From an uncultured Lachnospiraceae bacterium (GTDB lineage Bacteria > Bacillota > Clostridia > Lachnospirales > Lachnospiraceae): a stretch of DNA of 10,186 nucleotides. Both the position numbers and the translations under genes were made by a program. The stretch is taken from the NCBI GenBank assembly GCA_910577165.1, contig CAJTLX010000079.1, positions 1 through 10,186 of the forward strand. Reading direction: 5' to 3'. Shown here one piece after another: positions 7,917 through 10,186 of the stretch (positions are counted from its first letter, which is position 1; each line of letters starts with the position of its first letter). The notes beneath the pieces were generated by a model that was not told where the DNA came from, ran no database searches, and was given only the letters and a program-made list of their open reading frames with translations.

Positions 7917-7945
7917 ATTATAGTGGGCGATCTGATAAAAAGCAA
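7917..7945 (-). promoter_or_regulatory. Sigma-A-type promoter of the fruK gene
   Basis: Read on the - strand, TTGCTT (7945-7940) is followed by a 17-base spacer and a perfect TATAAT (7922-7917). This implies a leader of roughly 40 bases before the ATG. Perfect -10, optimal spacing and an AT-rich upstream region make this a good candidate; the -35 is only partly consensus. Confidence 0.75.
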
Positions 7946-7955
7946 GGGATATTTT

Positions 7956-7967
7956 TGTTTTAAAACA
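7956..7967. promoter_or_regulatory. Perfect 12-base palindrome in the fruK/padR intergenic region, candidate operator
   Basis: TGTTTTAAAACA is its own reverse complement and lies just upstream of the fruK -35, between the two divergent promoters. Symmetry continues partly outward after one mismatch (TTT at the left, AA at the right). It could bind a dimeric regulator of fruK or act as an AT-rich upstream promoter element. The surrounding DNA is very AT-rich, so chance is possible. Confidence 0.35.
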
Positions 7968-8007
7968 GAAGAATTTTAAAAAACAATATTTTTTTTGAAA
8001 AAGTATA

Positions 8008-8041
8008 TTGCAAAATAGAATAGTATATGGTAATATATAAT
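8008..8041 (+). promoter_or_regulatory. Candidate promoter and autoregulatory region of the padR-HAAS operon
   Basis: TTGCAA (8008-8013), a 17-base spacer and TAATAT (8031-8036) form a plausible sigma-A promoter. An overlapping perfect TATAAT at 8036-8041 lacks a well-placed -35, and TTGAAA (7995-8000) with TAGAAT (8016-8021) is a third, short-spaced option. AGTATAT occurs at 8002-8008 and again at 8022-8028, exactly 20 bases apart, and TATAT/ATATA arms flank GGTA at 8024-8037. PadR proteins commonly repress their own promoters through AT-rich dyads, so these repeats are candidate operator parts. The promoter is likely; the operator is inference. Confidence 0.5.
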
Positions 8042-8058
8042 CATGAGATAAGAAATGT

Positions 8059-8073
8059 TCCCGCAGAGCGGGA
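8059..8073 (+). other. Small hairpin in the padR leader, beside the Shine-Dalgarno
   Basis: TCCCGC (8059-8064) pairs with GCGGGA (8068-8073) around AGA. Its right arm reaches the first base of the purine stretch that includes the ribosome site AAAGGAG (8076-8082), which is five bases before the ATG at 8088. It could modestly tune translation. It also speaks against the upstream ATG at 8055, which lies just before the stem and lacks a ribosome site. Confidence 0.35.
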
Positions 8074-8087
8074 GGAAAGGAGAACGG

Positions 8088-8504
8088 ATGAACGCACAGT
8101 TTAAAAAAGGAGTGCTAGAACTTTGTGTGCTGTCAAAGCTGGCAAAAAGCGATCAGTATGGATATGAGCTGACCGAGGCAATCTCAAAGGAAATGGTGAT
8201 TGCGACAGGAACCCTGTACTTGATTTTGAAGCGTTTAAAGGATGAGGATTATGTGGAAACTTATCTGGTGGAGTCCGGCGAAGGTCCTGCGCGCAAGTAC
8301 TACCATCTGACCGAGAGCGGCAGGGAGTATCAAAAAAGATTGAGAGGCGAGTGGTTCGAGTTCGTGGACGCGGTCGCGCGGGTGTTAGGGGAATACGATG
8401 TGTGGGACCCGAAGCATTTTAAGCTGAAAGTTTCCGGGGAAGAAGAAAAAGATGCTAAGCAACAGGAAGGTTCGATAAGAGAGGGGGAGGATGGCAGCTT
8501 ATGA
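8088..8504 (+). CDS. PadR-family transcriptional regulator
   Basis: 138 residues, a small PadR protein. The winged helix spans about 5-85: MNAQFKKGVLELCVLSKL (helix 1), QYGYEL (23-28), the recognition-helix region GTLYLILKRLKDEDYV (41-56), and the wing GPARKYYHLTESGRE (66-80) typical of PadR. A C-terminal helix (81-103) serves dimerisation, and residues 116-138 are an acidic, probably disordered tail. PadR proteins are usually repressors of neighbouring genes and of themselves, sensing a ligand or a partner. The next gene encodes a HAAS-domain protein, the classic partner of such PadR proteins in Firmicutes. The start at 8088 was chosen over an in-frame ATG at 8055 because AAAGGAG lies five bases upstream and the family begins at MNAQFKKG. 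Confidence 0.92.
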   Translation: MNAQFKKGVLELCVLSKLAKSDQYGYELTEAISKEMVIATGTLYLILKRLKDEDYVETYLVESGEGPARKYYHLTESGREYQKRLRGEWFEFVDAVARVLGEYDVWDPKHFKLKVSGEEEKDAKQQEGSIREGEDGSL

Positions 8505-8658
8505 AGAGAAATATTTTACAGGATAAGCGCGAATAACGGTATGTCCGCTAAAATGGGAGGATGCAGGAAAGGCAGGATATGGTAAAGCGTATTTTTCGGG
8601 AAGTTTCGCAGAACAAAAAGCGCGGGTTGGAATAAGGAAAGCGGGAATGGAGGATGTC
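8505..8658 (+). other. 154-base gap between padR and the HAAS-DUF4097 gene, with possible remnant reading frame
   Basis: No convincing gene is present. An ATG at 8491 (overlapping the end of padR, directly after GGGGGAGG) opens an 11-codon frame that stops at TAA 8524-8526. The same frame is then open without a stop through 8527-8658 and runs into the HAAS gene, but has no start codon until 8647. A second ATG at 8501 overlaps the padR stop and encodes only 11 residues, and one at 8561 encodes 24. These may be a decayed N-terminal extension or chance. No terminator or clear promoter was seen. Confidence 0.35.
8649..8653 (+). promoter_or_regulatory. Ribosome binding site deciding the start of the HAAS-DUF4097 gene
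   Basis: GGAGG is followed by a five-base spacer and ATG 8659. The alternative in-frame ATG at 8647 overlaps this site and would add MEDV; its own upstream AAGGAAAGCGGGA is weaker. The family N-terminus (MTRKEYMDLLSRAL) fits the start at 8659. Confidence 0.7.
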
Positions 8659-10186
8659 ATGACAAGAAAAGAGTATATGGATCTGCTCTCAAGGGCATTA
8701 GAAAACATGGAGCCAGAAGTGGCAAGGGATATTATGGAGGATTACGAGGCGCATTTTGAGCGGGCAAACGAGTCCGGGCGCAGCGATGAGGAAGTGATTG
8801 AAGAGCTTGGCAGCATCGAGGAGTTTAAAGAGGAATTGGCCGCGTTTATGACGGGAAAAATTTCCAGTGAGAAAAAGAGCGCGAACACAGAGGAGGCAAA
8901 GAAGAGCAAGGCAGAATCTGACACAGAAAAAACGGAAAGTACTGCGGAGATATTGGGGGAGGATGCGCCACAGGCAGAGGAAACAATAGAGGACAGTGAA
9001 AGGGAGAATGGAGGAAAATATTCCCGGCAGGTTGAGGAGGAATTAAGCCGTGCGCGCAATGAGATGAATCGCGCCTACGAGGAGATGATGCGCGCAAAAG
9101 AGGAGATGGAGCGCGCCGCGAAAGAGGCGGAGCGGGCAAGAAGAGAACAGGAACAAGCGGAGCAGGAAGAGAGAACACAGAGGCAATATCGCACTCGCGC
9201 GCAGAATCAGGATTTTGACAATATTATCAGCGGTGCGAAAAATATTGCAAGTACAGTTTTAAGTCAGGTTTCCAGCGCGATGGATAAGGCTTTTTCCGGA
9301 TTGGGCGACTGTTTTAGCAGTTTTGAAAAATCCGGTGAGAATATGGCAGACTACCGCAGACGGCAGGAAAATGCTAAGTCGGAAGCAGAATCTTACCAGA
9401 GAGAGGGAACGGGACAGAAGGAGAATTCACCGTTCAAGTACAGTTTCAGCGATGATTACGATAATATGTGCAGTTCGAATGAGGAGCAGTATATGCCGGA
9501 GTGCAGCGGTATTGTAACAAAAGAAGAGGGAATTCGGCATATTGTGGTGGATAGCAAATCGGCGGATGTGGAAATTTACCCGTCAAAAGATCTTAACTTT
9601 ACCTATCATTATGTCAATGAGGGCAGTGTGGGGAGCAAGATTATTTATTACTGTGAAAAAAAGGTTTCCCAGGGCACATTAACCTTAAATATTGTGCGCA
9701 ATGAGAAAGTGAGTCGGAAAAATCATTCTTCTATTTTGGGTGGTGTATTCGAGGGAAATCCGGATCTGCGCCTTACGCTGTATCTGCCAGAATGGATGGA
9801 AGCACTGGAGGTAAGCGGCAAGAGTGGCGATATTAAAATGCAAAATACTTCTATTCGCACACTGATGTTAAAGAGTATGTCCGGGGATGTCTCGCTGCGC
9901 CAGGTGAATGCGGACAAATGTATGGCAGAGAGTATGAGCGGTGATGTGGAGATCAAGGACGGAATATTTGACTATGTGCTTGCCGCCAGCAAGAGTGGGG
10001 ATGCTAATGGGTTTAAAATGAAAGCGGAAAAAGCGGCATTCAAAAGTATGAGTGGGGATGCTAAGATAAAAGAAAGTGAATTTGGCGAGGCAGTAGTTTC
10101 AAGTATGAGTGGGGATGCAGAAGGATATAACAGCAAGGGCAGGATCATCAGTGTTTCCAGCATGAGCGGAGATGCCTATGTGCAGG
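8659..10186 (+). CDS. HAAS (DUF1700-like) - helical linker - DUF4097 beta-repeat fusion protein (3' truncated by window)
   Basis: 509 residues are visible, with no stop before the window edge. Residues 1-64 (MTRKEYMDLLSRAL, then DEEVIEELGSIEEF) match the HAAS/DUF1700 domain found beside PadR regulators. Residues 65-120 are an acidic disordered stretch. Residues 121-180 form a long Glu/Arg/Ala-rich helix or coiled coil (EELSRARNEM, AKEEMERAAKEAERARREQ). Residues 185-230 are amphipathic, then a polar linker. From about 283 a DUF4097-type beta region begins (GIVTKEEGIRHIVVDSKSADVEI). From 389 it becomes a strict repeat with SGD every 19 residues. No signal peptide or transmembrane helix is visible, so the visible part should be cytosolic, unlike many HAAS or DUF4097 proteins that carry membrane helices. 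PadR is the likely repressor. Function unknown; envelope or antimicrobial stress sensing is inferred from DUF4097 relatives such as LiaX. Confidence 0.88.
   Translation, partial: MTRKEYMDLLSRALENMEPEVARDIMEDYEAHFERANESGRSDEEVIEELGSIEEFKEELAAFMTGKISSEKKSANTEEAKKSKAESDTEKTESTAEILGEDAPQAEETIEDSERENGGKYSRQVEEELSRARNEMNRAYEEMMRAKEEMERAAKEAERARREQEQAEQEERTQRQYRTRAQNQDFDNIISGAKNIASTVLSQVSSAMDKAFSGLGDCFSSFEKSGENMADYRRRQENAKSEAESYQREGTGQKENSPFKYSFSDDYDNMCSSNEEQYMPECSGIVTKEEGIRHIVVDSKSADVEIYPSKDLNFTYHYVNEGSVGSKIIYYCEKKVSQGTLTLNIVRNEKVSRKNHSSILGGVFEGNPDLRLTLYLPEWMEALEVSGKSGDIKMQNTSIRTLMLKSMSGDVSLRQVNADKCMAESMSGDVEIKDGIFDYVLAASKSGDANGFKMKAEKAAFKSMSGDAKIKESEFGEAVVSSMSGDAEGYNSKGRIISVSSMSGDAYVQ
9823..10186 (+). 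repeat. 57-base (19-residue) coding tandem repeat, SGD rungs of the DUF4097 domain
   Basis: Seven SGD triplets fall with their aspartates at residues 391, 410, 429, 448, 467, 486 and 505, exactly 19 residues (57 bases) apart. The fuller motif is SMSGD in five of them and KSGD in two. At DNA level AGTATGAGTGGGGATGC is identical at 10045-10061 and 10102-10118. The array continues beyond the window, so the copy number is unknown. One turn of a parallel beta-solenoid per repeat is the likely structure. Confidence 0.93.

Noticed and set aside
8055..8087. Upstream ATG at 8055 as the start of PadR
   Set aside because: It lies beside a hairpin, has no ribosome site and adds 11 residues (MFPQSGRKGER) not expected in PadR; AAAGGAG fits ATG 8088.
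8742..9178. Two overlapping - strand open frames rich in Ser, Pro and Phe
   Set aside because: They are antisense shadows of the Glu/Arg/Ala-rich HAAS protein; their low-complexity composition comes from its codon pattern.
9823..10186. Evenly spaced repeats as a CRISPR array or other non-coding repeat
   Set aside because: The 57-base period stays in one reading frame, encodes the SGD motif each time and sits inside a long open frame.

Overview
The window looks like chromosomal DNA from a Gram-positive anaerobe of the Clostridia, most likely Lachnospiraceae. This is inferred from purine-rich Shine-Dalgarno sequences, the Firmicutes type of topoisomerase III, the 7TM-type hybrid histidine kinase and the PadR/HAAS/DUF4097 module. 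No mobile element, tRNA, rRNA or CRISPR array was seen.

Left block (1-6926, all + strand). It opens with the last 47 codons of ornithine carbamoyltransferase (argF). Then come a small three-helix membrane protein of unknown function, a type IA topoisomerase III (topB), a GlmU-like left-handed beta-helix acyltransferase lacking the nucleotidyltransferase half, an 85-residue acidic protein of unknown function, and a 1069-residue hybrid sensor kinase (7TM - PAS - HisKA - HATPase - pseudo-receiver - receiver - Hpt - helical tail). Gaps are 1 to 75 bases and contain no clear terminator, so part or all of the block could be co-transcribed. The block ends at a strong hairpin at 6932-6975.

Middle (6970-7869, - strand). 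A stand-alone 1-phosphofructokinase-type PfkB kinase converges on the sensor kinase and shares the hairpin, which includes its stop codon. It has its own sigma-A-like promoter (7917-7945) and no adjacent fructose PTS gene, so it looks monocistronic.

Right block (8088 to beyond 10186, + strand). A divergent promoter region leads into a PadR-family repressor. After a 154-base gap follows a large open-ended gene whose product has an N-terminal HAAS (DUF1700-like) domain, a long charged helical linker and a DUF4097-type beta-repeat domain. The last seven visible rungs carry an SGD motif repeating every 19 residues exactly. No membrane segment is visible, so the HAAS and DUF4097 parts appear to sit in one soluble polypeptide. 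By analogy with other PadR-HAAS modules, the pair is probably a self-regulated envelope- or antimicrobial-stress unit; this is inference. This block is the most interesting part of the window.
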